Shown piece by piece: positions 1-8,087 of a DNA stretch of 64,000 nucleotides. Source of the stretch: Bin87 sp963663945 (lineage in GTDB: Bacteria; Chloroflexota; Dehalococcoidia; Lucifugimonadales; UBA3495); the NCBI GenBank assembly GCA_963663945.1, contig OY760687.1:1240001-1304000 (forward strand), in the 5' to 3' direction. Under the pieces are notes generated by a model, which did not search any database, was not told the DNA's origin, and saw nothing but the letters and a program-made list of their open reading frames with translations. A program made the position numbers and the translations under genes. Position 1 is the first letter of the stretch, and every line of letters starts with the position of its first letter.

Positions 1-478
1 CCTGGTTGCCGAACCGGACGCGGTTCCCATCCACCCGCCGCTCGTGCACCAGCGCCGTGTAGCAGAGCGGGCACCAGGTCACCAGTACCGGCACGCCACC
101 CACGGTGTCGTTCACCATTTCCCGGTGGTAAAGCAGCCCGGCCGGATACGCCCGCACATCCCCATTAATATTGAGGCCGATGACTAGCTCGTCGTCGGGC
201 AAATCCGACTCGTGCGCGCCGAGGAATTTCGGATCGTAGACCGGCTGGATGGCATCCGGTGGCCGCAGTTGTCGAAAATCCGCGTCATCAAAAGCAGAGG
301 AAACCGGTCCCTCGGGGCCGATCACTTCGTCGACACTGCCTGTGTAGGAGGGTAGCGCCGGCGCAAGGGTGGACGGCGGGTTGCTGCTGGTGGCGCCTTT
401 GCCTGGCGCGCAGCCGTCCCAGGCAGTCACCAACACAAGCGCCGCGAGGGCGAGGGATACCAGACGTTTTGGTTGCAT
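1..478 (-). CDS. DUF3179 domain protein, 3' end cut by window edge
   Basis: This is the N-terminal 159 residues of a minus-strand gene that runs off the left edge. It begins with an ATG at 478 and a hydrophobic leader (MQPKRLVSLALAALVLVTAW) followed by DGCAPG and a low-complexity Ser/Pro/Ala stretch, so it is probably exported and may be a lipoprotein. Residues from about 90 match the DUF3179 pattern: VYDPKFLGA, then VIGLNINGDVRAYP, HREMVNDTVGG, VPVLVTWCPLCYTALV and RFGNQ. The family's biochemical role is not established. The paired Cys in WCPLC are conserved in the family. Family assignment is firm; function is unknown. The remaining C-terminal part lies outside the window. Confidence 0.8.
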   Translation of the reverse strand, partial: MQPKRLVSLALAALVLVTAWDGCAPGKGATSSNPPSTLAPALPSYTGSVDEVIGPEGPVSSAFDDADFRQLRPPDAIQPVYDPKFLGAHESDLPDDELVIGLNINGDVRAYPAGLLYHREMVNDTVGGVPVLVTWCPLCYTALVHERRVDGNRVRFGNQ

Positions 479-820
479 CGCCCGATTCTACGGGGCGGTG
501 CAACCCATTGGCTGCACCTCGGGTGGTGCGCCCGCAGAGATGACAGGGGGTTGGGGTGTCACCATCCCACCACGTCGCCGGACTGCGAAACAAAGGATGG
601 TGTACCCATATGGCCGGTGCAAGCCGACGTGGCCCGATTCGTTCCCAGGAGGACTGACGCAAACGCGGCCACCAACGGCGCTCCCACGAATGCCGCAATG
701 ATCTCGTTAGACACACCGCAGCTGATTGATCGGTACCGTTTGCACCTGCAGCACCGGTGACGAACTCAACCGTCGTCGGTCATGCTGTGCGCGGATAGTG
801 CAGCGATTTGAGTGCAAGTA
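479..820. other. Intergenic region without a recognised gene
   Basis: About 340 bases lie between the start of the DUF3179 gene and the terminator of the zinc-binding-protein gene. Short open frames exist on both strands, but none shows a recognisable domain, a ribosome-binding site or family-like composition. The promoter of the DUF3179 gene should lie here, but I see no convincing -35/-10 pair. Confidence 0.5.
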
Positions 821-852
821 CAAAAAACCAGGGGACTCTCCAGAGTCCCCTG
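821..852 (-). terminator. Rho-independent terminator of the zinc-binding-protein gene
   Basis: A perfect 10-bp stem (CAGGGGACTC at 829-838, GAGTCCCCTG at 843-852) with a 4-base loop is followed, reading the minus strand, by a run of six T (822-827). It lies about 40 bases past the stop codon at 892. Confidence 0.85.
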
Positions 853-891
853 ATAGCAAGCGGAGCGTTGGCGGCGTTTCCCCGGATCAGA

Positions 892-3201
892 TCACCGCAA
901 CATTTGCGCCAACTGGTCCGCGTTGGCCCGCATCATGCTGACGTAATCGGGATACTCGTCGTCCGGGAGTGACCGGATGATACCGACCTCAATTCCGGTG
1001 TCCCTCGCGACCTGAGCGAGAGCATCGGCCGAGAACTGCGGTTCGGCGAACACGGCGGGCAGACCGCGGTGTTCCACCAGTTCCAGGACGTTGGCGATGT
1101 CGTCGGGCGACACGTCCTCGGCGTGGGCGCCGACGAAGGCTTGCACCTCGACATCGTAGCGCTCGCCGAAATACCCGAAGGCGTCGTGGAAGGTCACCAT
1201 CACGCGGCGTTCGGCAGGAATCGAAGCCAACGTGTCGGCGATGTAGGCGTCCAGGGCCTCCAGTTCCTCAATGTACGCCGCCGAGTTGTCCAGGTAGGTT
1301 GCCGCGTTGTCCGGGTCCGCCTCGACCAACCCGTTGGTGATCTGGTTCACGTAGTGGACTACCATGCGGGGATTCTGCCAGAAGTGGGGGTCGCCGTCGC
1401 CGTGGCCATGGCCGTGATCGTCATCGTGGTCATCGTGCCCTTCCTCGGGGTGGTCACCCTCGCCCAGGATACCGACGAAGGCGATCTTGGTGGGGGCGCC
1501 GGAAATCTCCCAGTGCCCGACTTCTTCCAGGTCATGGGCGTCCAGGGCGATGACTTCGCCCTCGCCGGAGTTGGTGACGAAGATGTGATCGGGAGCGGTG
1601 GCAATGTGGGGCCGCGCCCAGAAGCCGGGATCGATCTCACCGGTCAGCGCGTCCGACGTTGAAGCCAGGAGGTCCAGGTCATGGGCTTCGTACATGCGCA
1701 GTTCGCCGTCGCTCATGACCACCAGCAGCAGTTCGCCGTCGTGGCTGAGCGCTACCTGGATGGGTCGCAGGTCATCGCTGGCGGCGATCAACTGCTCCAT
1801 CGAGCCCTCTTCCGGTTCGACGACGTACAGGCCAACCGCGGAACCCAGGGCGAAGAAGTGGTCGAGGCCGTGGTATCCCCAAACGGAAGTCAGGCGGAAG
1901 TCGTCGGGTGATCCTGCCGGAGCCGGAATGAAAGCATCCTCGTAATGGCCGTCGTGGGCTTCGACCATGAGGACGCCGCCGGTGCAGCCGAACACGGCCA
2001 TGTGCCCGTTGCCGGCGTCGCCGTGGAGATCGGGGCAACCTTCGGCGCTATGGAGGACGTTACCTTCGAGGTCCCAAATTTCGGCGCCGATGGGCAGGCG
2101 GTATTCCTCGGGGTTATCGGCATAGTTCGGGTGTTGAAGCGAGACGGCGAACAGGTCGTCTTCCAGGGGTATCACGGCGCCATGCTGGGCTCCTGCGTTC
2201 ATGGTGATGGGCACATAGGAGGAGCCCTCTTCCTCCAGTTCGTGCTCGTTGATGAGGACAAAGTCGCCGGAGCCGTCGTAGTACACGGTGGCCCACTCCC
2301 CGCCGACGTACATGTGAACGGGATTGTCGCCCGCGAGGTCGATCCCCAGGAGGCTGACGTCCCGTTCGACCATATCGAAGTGGTCGCCGTGCTCTTCGAG
2401 GTACATGCCGCCGTCGATGACGTTGACGGCGTTGGCGTCGCTGGAAACGGCGACGGCAAAACGTCCGCTCTTGGTCGGGTAGATGCGACCGGCGCGGGAA
2501 CCCAGATCGAACTCGTCCTGGTGGACGTGGCCGGTTTCCAGATCGATCACGGACAGGGCGCCGGTTTCACCGTCGCCGATCAGCAAGCGGCCAGCGAGTT
2601 CTGCCCCGTGCTCGTCTCCGTGTTCCATGGCGTGGTCGTCGCCGCCCGGGAATGGCAATTCAACCAGTTCCTGGGCCTCCAGCCCTTCCGATGCGATCAC
2701 CTGAACGGTGTCCGCAGAGGTCGCGTTGTCTATAAGATCTTCGACCTGGCTGGACAGCCCCGCGCCGTTGCTGACGACGAGGTCTGCTTCGGCGATGCGC
2801 ACGCTGTCTCTCGGCGTGCTCTGCCAGGTGTGAGCGTCAGCGCCGGCAGCGACCAGCGTGTCCACGTGCACAAGATCCTTTCCTACCTGCTGCACCAGGT
2901 CGGCGAGAACGGCGTTTCCCGCCACCACCTTCACTGGTTCGGTGGGCGCCGATCCAGTTGCCGGCGCCGACGGCTGGGACGAGGCAGGCGCCGGCGCGGC
3001 GGTCGGGTTGGACGAGGCCGCTGCGACTGGCGCTGCGGAACCTGCGGCGGGCGAATCACCAGACGGAGGGATGCCCGGTTCTTCGCCCCCGCAGGCCGTC
3101 AGCAGCAGCGCAATGGCCGCCAGCGCAGTGAGTAGCGCCAGGGCCGGCCGCAGCGGAAGAAAATTGGCAAGGGATAGGGGTCGCTGGATGGATGGTTTCA
3201 T
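892..3201 (-). CDS. Zinc ABC transporter binding lipoprotein with AztD-like propeller nested in its His-rich loop
   Basis: This 769-residue secreted metal-binding protein is much longer than the roughly 300 residues of ZnuA/AztC. The start at 3201 has GGAG eight bases upstream; an earlier in-frame ATG has none. Residues 1-37 are a lipoprotein signal (LLTACGG, Cys37), then a Pro/Ala/Ser linker. Residues about 90-187 are the N-lobe of a cluster A-I binding protein (metal His in GADAHTW, about 124). After a short His cluster (about 189-198), residues about 200-580 form an all-beta repeat domain resembling the zinc metallochaperone AztD (GHVHQDEFDLG, HGDAGNGHMAVFGC, SVWGYHGLDHFF). A His/Asp-rich loop (about 583-604) then leads into DPHFWQNP (His606), TFHDAF (His672) and FAEPQFSAD (Glu720/Asp725), the C-lobe ligands. 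No permease or ATPase gene is nearby. The fusion is seen directly; zinc chaperoning is inferred from the families. Confidence 0.85.
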   Translation of the reverse strand: MKPSIQRPLSLANFLPLRPALALLTALAAIALLLTACGGEEPGIPPSGDSPAAGSAAPVAAASSNPTAAPAPASSQPSAPATGSAPTEPVKVVAGNAVLADLVQQVGKDLVHVDTLVAAGADAHTWQSTPRDSVRIAEADLVVSNGAGLSSQVEDLIDNATSADTVQVIASEGLEAQELVELPFPGGDDHAMEHGDEHGAELAGRLLIGDGETGALSVIDLETGHVHQDEFDLGSRAGRIYPTKSGRFAVAVSSDANAVNVIDGGMYLEEHGDHFDMVERDVSLLGIDLAGDNPVHMYVGGEWATVYYDGSGDFVLINEHELEEEGSSYVPITMNAGAQHGAVIPLEDDLFAVSLQHPNYADNPEEYRLPIGAEIWDLEGNVLHSAEGCPDLHGDAGNGHMAVFGCTGGVLMVEAHDGHYEDAFIPAPAGSPDDFRLTSVWGYHGLDHFFALGSAVGLYVVEPEEGSMEQLIAASDDLRPIQVALSHDGELLLVVMSDGELRMYEAHDLDLLASTSDALTGEIDPGFWARPHIATAPDHIFVTNSGEGEVIALDAHDLEEVGHWEISGAPTKIAFVGILGEGDHPEEGHDDHDDDHGHGHGDGDPHFWQNPRMVVHYVNQITNGLVEADPDNAATYLDNSAAYIEELEALDAYIADTLASIPAERRVMVTFHDAFGYFGERYDVEVQAFVGAHAEDVSPDDIANVLELVEHRGLPAVFAEPQFSADALAQVARDTGIEVGIIRSLPDDEYPDYVSMMRANADQLAQMLR

Positions 3202-3242
3202 CGATTTGCTCCGTTGGCTTTTGGTTTCAATAGTCGGCATAA

Positions 3243-3348
3243 TCAATACGATGTATCAATTAATTGTGCGTATGATATCGTGTATCATTTACCTGAGGTT
3301 AGCGATAGTCAGTATCAATTATTGACGACTAAAGATATGAAGTATCAG
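3243..3348 (-). promoter_or_regulatory. Array of four phased Zur-like operator dyads
   Basis: Four 17-bp sites lie in the 174-base gap upstream of the zinc-binding-protein gene: 3243-3259, 3272-3288, 3302-3318 and 3332-3348. Sites 2-4 share GATA-N5-TATC; site 1 keeps ATA-N5-TAT. Site 2 is a perfect dyad (ATGATA-N5-TATCAT). All four contain GTATCA, and starts are 29, 30 and 30 bases apart. A similar site lies at the adjacent Fur-family gene. They are probably binding sites of that regulator; this is inference from position and symmetry. Confidence 0.65.
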
Positions 3349-3375
3349 TATAGAAACGAAAAAAAGCGGCGAGGT

Positions 3376-3843
3376 TCAGTCCTCAGCGCATTCGCCGCAT
3401 CGGCCGTACACTTCCAGCCAATGCCCGCTCATTCGGAACCCTGCGGCTGTGGCGGCTTCGCGGAGCATGTCCTCCACGTCGCATCCTTCCAGATCTGCCG
3501 ATGCTCCACATACCGCACACAACAGGTGATGGTGATGTCCCTGGTGGCTGAGCTGGTAGCGCAGCTCTCGGTCTTCCAGCAGGACCCGACAAACCTGATC
3601 GGTTTCCACCAGCAGACGCAGCCCCCGGTATACGGTGGCCCGGCCCACGCAGGGCAAGGAGGCGCACAGTTCTTCGGCGGTGAACGGCCGGCCCTGGGCT
3701 GCGACGGCGCTGATCACCAGCCGGCGCGGCTCGGTGTCCCGGTACCCCTGATCGCTCAACTGAGCCACGATGTCGTCCACCACGGCGGCGGAACGAGGTC
3801 GCGGGTGTTCGTGCCCGGTGTGCCTGGGTGTGGTTGTGACCAT
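3376..3843 (-). CDS. Fur-family metal regulator, probably Zur
   Basis: This 155-residue Fur-superfamily repressor has a winged helix (about residues 40-80, with TAEELCASLPCVGRATVYR) followed by the metal and dimer domain. The HHHH segment at 103-106, CAVC at 109-112 and CGEC at 149-152 are the metal-binding His cluster and the two structural zinc CxxC pairs. It lies on the same strand upstream of a zinc-binding lipoprotein gene, separated by four dyads, and a related dyad overlaps its own start region. Control of zinc uptake with autoregulation is therefore the likely role. Fur or Mur specificity cannot be excluded from sequence. The ATG at 3843 was chosen; no strong ribosome-binding site is visible, and a leaderless or short-leader message is possible because the dyad abuts the start. 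Confidence 0.88.
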   Translation of the reverse strand: MVTTTPRHTGHEHPRPRSAAVVDDIVAQLSDQGYRDTEPRRLVISAVAAQGRPFTAEELCASLPCVGRATVYRGLRLLVETDQVCRVLLEDRELRYQLSHQGHHHHLLCAVCGASADLEGCDVEDMLREAATAAGFRMSGHWLEVYGRCGECAED

Positions 3844-3844
3844 A

Positions 3845-3861
3845 ATGATACTCCGTATCGG
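3845..3861 (-). promoter_or_regulatory. Putative autoregulatory operator of the Fur-family gene
   Basis: The sequence is ATGATA-N5-TATCGG, with the same 5-base spacing and the same left half-site as the perfect dyad at 3272-3288. It starts two bases upstream of the regulator's start codon, so bound protein would block transcription or initiation. Confidence 0.55.
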
Positions 3862-4025
3862 ACGTTATCACCGCCAATTACTGGTGTCAACACTGGACCG
3901 AACCGGGAGACCGGGCTGTGGGCCATCAGTCGCGGTCGCATCCGGCCATGCTTTGCAGCGGGTCGGACCAGACACGGCGGCGTAAACAGCAAGGAGGCGG
4001 GCATGCGTGACGTGACCGGGTAACC

Positions 4026-4055
4026 TTGACGCTCCGGCGCCGACGGGCGTATATT
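4026..4055 (+). promoter_or_regulatory. Sigma-70-type promoter of the FmdB-family gene
   Basis: TTGACG at 4026-4031 and TATATT at 4050-4055 are separated by 18 bases. The -10 ends 28 bases before the ATG at 4084, so this fits a vegetative promoter. Confidence 0.65.
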
Positions 4056-4083
4056 CTGACCATCAAATCTGGGGGAACCTGTT

Positions 4084-4326
4084 ATGCCTATCTACGAGTA
4101 CGGCTGCACGACCTGCGGCCACAAGTTCGAAAAGTTGCAGCCCATGTCTGCCTCCGGCGCCGACTGCCCCCACTGCGAGCAGCCGGCCAAGCGCGCGATC
4201 TCCGTGTTCGCGGCGGTGAGCAAAGGTGACAGCTTTGCCAGCGATATGGCCGACCTCGGCGGTTCGCCCATGCCGGCCCCGATGGGTGGCGGTGGATGCG
4301 GCGGGTTCTGCGGCTGCGGCCACTGA
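4084..4326 (+). CDS. FmdB-family zinc ribbon protein
   Basis: This 80-residue protein begins MPIYEYGCTTCGHKFE, the hallmark N-terminus of the FmdB/CxxC_CXXC_SSSS putative regulatory family. A second CPHC pair at about 28-31 completes the zinc ribbon. The C-terminus is rich in Gly and Met and ends in a GCGGFCGCGH cluster. A GGGGG run lies upstream of the ATG, a sigma-70-like promoter precedes it and a strong terminator follows, so it is a single-gene unit. The molecular role of FmdB proteins is poorly defined; regulation or ribosome-related binding has been suggested. I see nothing here that narrows it. Confidence 0.88.
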   Translation: MPIYEYGCTTCGHKFEKLQPMSASGADCPHCEQPAKRAISVFAAVSKGDSFASDMADLGGSPMPAPMGGGGCGGFCGCGH

Positions 4327-4348
4327 TCAACACCACAGCCGAAGAATT

Positions 4349-4377
4349 GAGGGCGGGTTTCAAACCCGCCCTCTTTT
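4349..4377 (+). terminator. Rho-independent terminator after the FmdB-family gene
   Basis: GAGGGCGGGTTT (4349-4360) and AAACCCGCCCTC (4362-4373) form a stem of up to 11 usable pairs followed by TTTT. It sits between convergent genes, and the reverse strand can form the same hairpin with a weaker tail. Confidence 0.85.
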
Positions 4378-4399
4378 CTTTGCGCCCGCGCGTTTCGGT

Positions 4400-5839
4400 C
4401 TAGTCAGCCGCCATGGCAAGGCGCTGCATTTCCGCCGCGGCCTCGTCGGCGGTATCCGCCCATGCGGCCCGCGCTTGCGCCATCAGCTGGCGCGAGGCGT
4501 CGGCGTTGCCCTGGACGGCTTCGGCTTCGAGCCGGCCCATCCAGTAGGTGTCGCGCACCGACGAGCGCCGGGACAGCCGCTCATCCAGCATTTCCCTGGC
4601 TTCGTCGTAGCGACCGGCGCGGATGTAGGTCTCCAGCAGGGTGTCCTCGAACACCTCGCGCTGGGCATGGCTGCCGCCGATGCGGGCCAGCATGGGGTAG
4701 GTCGGGCCCATCAGGTCGGCCGCTTCGTCGTAGTCGCCGGCCGCGAAGGCGGCGGCGCCCAACGCAATGGGCAAGACCATCTCGCGAGACAGATCGTCGC
4801 CTTTCTTGCCCTGGGCCTTTACCCGGTCCACGAACTTTTGGGTAGACTCCGCGTCCCCCGCGCCGGCAAACGCCAGCGCCGCGTGGCAGTCGCGGAAAGC
4901 CGGTCCCGGAGTCTCGGCAGCCGGCAGAGCCATGTCCCGCACTTCGTCCCAAGGCTTGCCCGGCTCTTCGCCGGAATAGATCTGCAAGCGCCACAGCAAC
5001 GAGGCAGCGTCCTGCAGGTTCGCAAGGTTGCGTGCCTGCACGCCGGGCCGGATGTGGGTTTCGTAGAGGTCAAGGGCCTGGCGGTATTTGCCCTGGGCCA
5101 GTTCGAACAGGGCCAGGTGCCACGACAGGTGCGTATTGTACGACGCACGCCGGTCCCAGCTATCCAGCCAGTCGCCGAGCCAGCGACCGCCGTTGGCGGC
5201 GTCGCCCTGCTCGAAGTAAGAATGGGTGACCGAGTGGCTCGCCACCGCGTTCTGCGGGTTACCCTCCAGGGAGCGGGTCGCCAGGTCCATGGCCTTCTCG
5301 GGCTGGTTGGTCTCGTGATGAGCGAAGGCGTACTGTCCCAGGAACGCCCAGTCGTCGCCGTTGGCCGGAGCGACTTTGCGCATCATCGCCATCAGGTGGT
5401 TGGGGAAGTCCGGGACGCCGGCGCCGAAGCAGCCCAGCATGTACAGGCGTTGCGCGACGCGCATGGCCAGCGTGTCGGTGGGAAATTCGTCCAGGTGCTC
5501 CTGGACCAGGCCGATGGCCTCGGTACCCTTGCCGTGCGTGAAGGAGTGGACGATCCGGGCGATCTGCTGCTCTTCGCGTGAGCATCCCGCGGATAGTTCG
5601 ATTGCCTTTTCCGCCGAGGCCCGGGCCGCTGGAACGTTGGTCTGCAGGTGCAGAACGTACGCCTGGACCACGTGGGCCATGGCGAAGCCCTCGTCGGCTT
5701 CGATGGCTGCCTGCAACTTTTCGTCCGGCCCGTAGTTCTGGGATAGAACCAGGTCGAGGCCTTCCTGGTAAAGGTCGGCCGCCGCCGGTGAGTTCGTGGT
5801 AAGAGTCAGGCCGTTTCTACTTTTGAGCGTAGCGCACAT
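4400..5839 (-). CDS. Tetratricopeptide repeat protein (TTC38-like)
   Basis: This 479-residue protein is built of helical hairpins with TPR spacing throughout, for example AAADLYQEGLDLVLSQNYGP near the start and ALDLYETHIRPGVQAR in the middle. Length and pattern resemble the TTC38 family of soluble TPR proteins, whose function is unknown. No signal peptide or membrane segment is present. The ATG at 5839 is preceded by GGGAGGG at good spacing. The gene stands between a convergent FmdB gene and a same-strand CoA-transferase. It probably acts as a protein-binding scaffold; partners cannot be read from sequence. Confidence 0.75.
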   Translation of the reverse strand: MCATLKSRNGLTLTTNSPAAADLYQEGLDLVLSQNYGPDEKLQAAIEADEGFAMAHVVQAYVLHLQTNVPAARASAEKAIELSAGCSREEQQIARIVHSFTHGKGTEAIGLVQEHLDEFPTDTLAMRVAQRLYMLGCFGAGVPDFPNHLMAMMRKVAPANGDDWAFLGQYAFAHHETNQPEKAMDLATRSLEGNPQNAVASHSVTHSYFEQGDAANGGRWLGDWLDSWDRRASYNTHLSWHLALFELAQGKYRQALDLYETHIRPGVQARNLANLQDAASLLWRLQIYSGEEPGKPWDEVRDMALPAAETPGPAFRDCHAALAFAGAGDAESTQKFVDRVKAQGKKGDDLSREMVLPIALGAAAFAAGDYDEAADLMGPTYPMLARIGGSHAQREVFEDTLLETYIRAGRYDEAREMLDERLSRRSSVRDTYWMGRLEAEAVQGNADASRQLMAQARAAWADTADEAAAEMQRLAMAAD

Positions 5840-5893
5840 TATTCGCCCTCCCGATTGGGAATATTCGGGGAAAGATTACCACAGTTGCCGGGT

Positions 5894-7153
5894 TTATACC
5901 GCCCCCTGCTCTTCCAACTCGGCCAGTTGTTCAGGCGACAACCCGCCCAGCGTGCACAGGATTTCCCCGTTGTGCTGGCCCAGCTTCGGCGGAGCGCCGG
6001 TGTCTGACTGGCGGCATGAGGTGAGTTGTATGGGCGTTGCCAGGGATCGAAAGGTTCCGCCGATGGTGTCACCGGTGTCGACGTACATGCCCCTGGCTTC
6101 GAGCTGCGGGCAGTCGGCCAGGTCGGCGACGCTCTGGGCGACGCCCATGGAGAAACCCAGCTCGGTGAGGCGACCGGCGACCTCCCACTTGGGACGCTGG
6201 GATGACCATTCCTCGATGGCAGGAATCATCTCGTCGAAGACGAAATCGGCGTCGGGGAACTGTTGCAGATAGCGCTCGTCTGCCTCCGGCAAATTGGCGC
6301 GGCCGATCAGTTCCCAGAGACCGGCCAGCCGCTGGGGCGTGCGCACGCCGGCCATGACCACGTGACCGTCCGCCGCGCGCAGGGCGAGGCCCGGCGACAG
6401 CGACGCCTGACGGGTGCGCCCCGGAGTGCTTCCGGTGGCCTGGTAGGCGTTCATGTTGCTGATGACGTGGGAGGCCATGCACTCGTACATCGCCACGTCG
6501 ACGTGCTGGCCGACGCCGGTCTGTCGTCGAGTCTCCAGCGCCAGCACAATGCCCAGCGCGGCCCATACACCGGGCACCGAATCGCCGATGTTGTCGCCCA
6601 CGGCCTGGGGCGTGCCGCCCGGCTCGCCGGTGAGGTCCATCCAGCCGGACATGGCCTGGATGGCCAGGTTGTTGGCGGGCCAGTCGGAATATGGGCCGCG
6701 GGCTCCTTCCGCATCGCCGTAACCGGTGATCTCGGCGTAGATCAGGCGGGGGTTGATCTCACGCAGCCGATCGTAACCGAGGCCCAGGCGTCGGAAGGCG
6801 CCGGGTCCCCAGTTGTCCAGCAACACGTCGGACTTGGAGACCAGGCTCTCAAATGCGGCCTTGCACGTGGCGTTGCGCAGGTCGAGGGTCACGCTCTTCT
6901 TGTTGCGGTTGACACCCAGGAACCGGCTGCTGATCTGACCCGACTCGGCGTCGCCGATGAACGGGCCGCGACCTCTCGCCAGGTCACCGGTGCGCGGCCG
7001 CTCGATCTTGATTACCTCTGCGCCCATGTCGGCGAGGATCAGCGAGCAGAAGGGGCCGGCGACGATGTGGGTGGCGGCCAGGACGCGGATGCCCTCCAGT
7101 GGCAGAGGGAGACCGGTCGCAGCTTCGGTGGATTCGATTGCGTTGTCGGGCAT
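5894..7153 (-). CDS. CaiB/BaiF (family III) CoA-transferase
   Basis: This 419-residue enzyme matches family III CoA-transferases, which move CoA between a donor thioester and a carboxylic acid through an aspartyl-CoA intermediate. Visible marks are IRVLAATHIVAGPFCS near the N-terminus, ADMGAEVIKIERP, FLGVNRNKKSVTLDL, GYDRLREINPRLIYAEITGY and GVGQHVDVAMYE. The catalytic Asp is most likely Asp191 in DNIGDSVPG, aligned to the IGD of the family. The substrate cannot be assigned; the gene lies downstream of a CoA-ligase/mutase operon on the same strand, so involvement in acyl-CoA catabolism is plausible. The ATG at 7153 agrees with the start of the conserved domain about 20 residues later. Confidence 0.9.
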   Translation of the reverse strand: MPDNAIESTEAATGLPLPLEGIRVLAATHIVAGPFCSLILADMGAEVIKIERPRTGDLARGRGPFIGDAESGQISSRFLGVNRNKKSVTLDLRNATCKAAFESLVSKSDVLLDNWGPGAFRRLGLGYDRLREINPRLIYAEITGYGDAEGARGPYSDWPANNLAIQAMSGWMDLTGEPGGTPQAVGDNIGDSVPGVWAALGIVLALETRRQTGVGQHVDVAMYECMASHVISNMNAYQATGSTPGRTRQASLSPGLALRAADGHVVMAGVRTPQRLAGLWELIGRANLPEADERYLQQFPDADFVFDEMIPAIEEWSSQRPKWEVAGRLTELGFSMGVAQSVADLADCPQLEARGMYVDTGDTIGGTFRSLATPIQLTSCRQSDTGAPPKLGQHNGEILCTLGGLSPEQLAELEEQGAV

Positions 7154-7220
7154 AAGTCGCGGTCCTTGTACCAGTCAGGGATCGTTGTGATGCGCCTTCG
7201 CGCGAGGGTACCGAAGGTTA

Positions 7221-8003
7221 CTACAGATATTCCGCCAACGACCGCAGGGCAGCGCGGGCACCCTGGCGCATGGGCTCGAAGTGGCTGAAGCAGAGCACCT
7301 CGAAGTCCAGCTGGGACAGGCGGCGGACCGACTCCTTGGCGGCTTCCATGTCGCTGGAGAACCAGCGGGACGGCAGGGTGAGACGGCCCTGGTATCGCTG
7401 TAGAGCGTCGGCGACCAGCAGCACGCCCTCGTTGGGGAAGTGCAGGCTGATGCTCCCGGGCGTGTGACCCGGTGTGTGGACGACCGTGGCACCGCCCAGT
7501 AAAGGAAGGACGTCTCCTTCGTTCAGGCGTTGAGCCACCGGCACGCGTGAGGGAGTCATCCAGGTCAAGAGCGGCCACATGAACGGGCGGAGCCACCGGG
7601 GCTTGACCGGGTTGGGCAGCTTCCGGCCGTCCTCACCAGCCAGGTAGGGGGCTTCCACGTCGTGCGCGGCCAGCGGCGCTCCGGTCGCATCAATCAGGCC
7701 GGCCATGCCGCCTACGTGGTCCGGATGATAGTGGGAGGAGATGAGCTGGCGAACCGATCCCGGTCCGTACCCCAGGCGATCCAGGTATTCGATGATCCGG
7801 CGGTGGTGGTAGAGCCGCCAGCCGGAGTCGATAATCGTGATCCCGTCTTCCCCTGTTTCAGCGTCCGGCGTGATGACCAGGAAAGCGCTGGTGGTGATGA
7901 GTCCACGCTGATGCAGGCCCGGCATGATCTCGCCGACGCGTGCCCGGGGGCCTGGAATTCCGGGCGGACGGTAAATTGATGCGTCAGGAAGTGGCCATTC
8001 CAT
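7221..8003 (-). CDS. MBL-fold metallohydrolase
   Basis: This 260-residue metallo-beta-lactamase-fold protein carries the HxHxDH motif (SSHYHPDHVGGM, about residues 90-101), the next metal His in HTPGHTPGSISLHFP and a late CFSHFEPM His. The family includes thioester, lactone and phosphoester hydrolases. It lies 84 bases downstream of the acyl-CoA ligase gene and shares its strand, so it may be the last gene of the mutase operon, possibly acting on an acyl-CoA or lactone. That role is inference only. No signal peptide is present. The ATG at 8003 places the conserved domain normally. Confidence 0.85.
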   Translation of the reverse strand: MEWPLPDASIYRPPGIPGPRARVGEIMPGLHQRGLITTSAFLVITPDAETGEDGITIIDSGWRLYHHRRIIEYLDRLGYGPGSVRQLISSHYHPDHVGGMAGLIDATGAPLAAHDVEAPYLAGEDGRKLPNPVKPRWLRPFMWPLLTWMTPSRVPVAQRLNEGDVLPLLGGATVVHTPGHTPGSISLHFPNEGVLLVADALQRYQGRLTLPSRWFSSDMEAAKESVRRLSQLDFEVLCFSHFEPMRQGARAALRSLAEYL

Positions 8004-8087
8004 GGGTGCAGTCTGTCAATCTGCGGCGTGGGTGAGGGCGGATCCGCCGGTTGGTTGGCGCGTGGGTCGGGCGCCGTCGGTCGGAGC

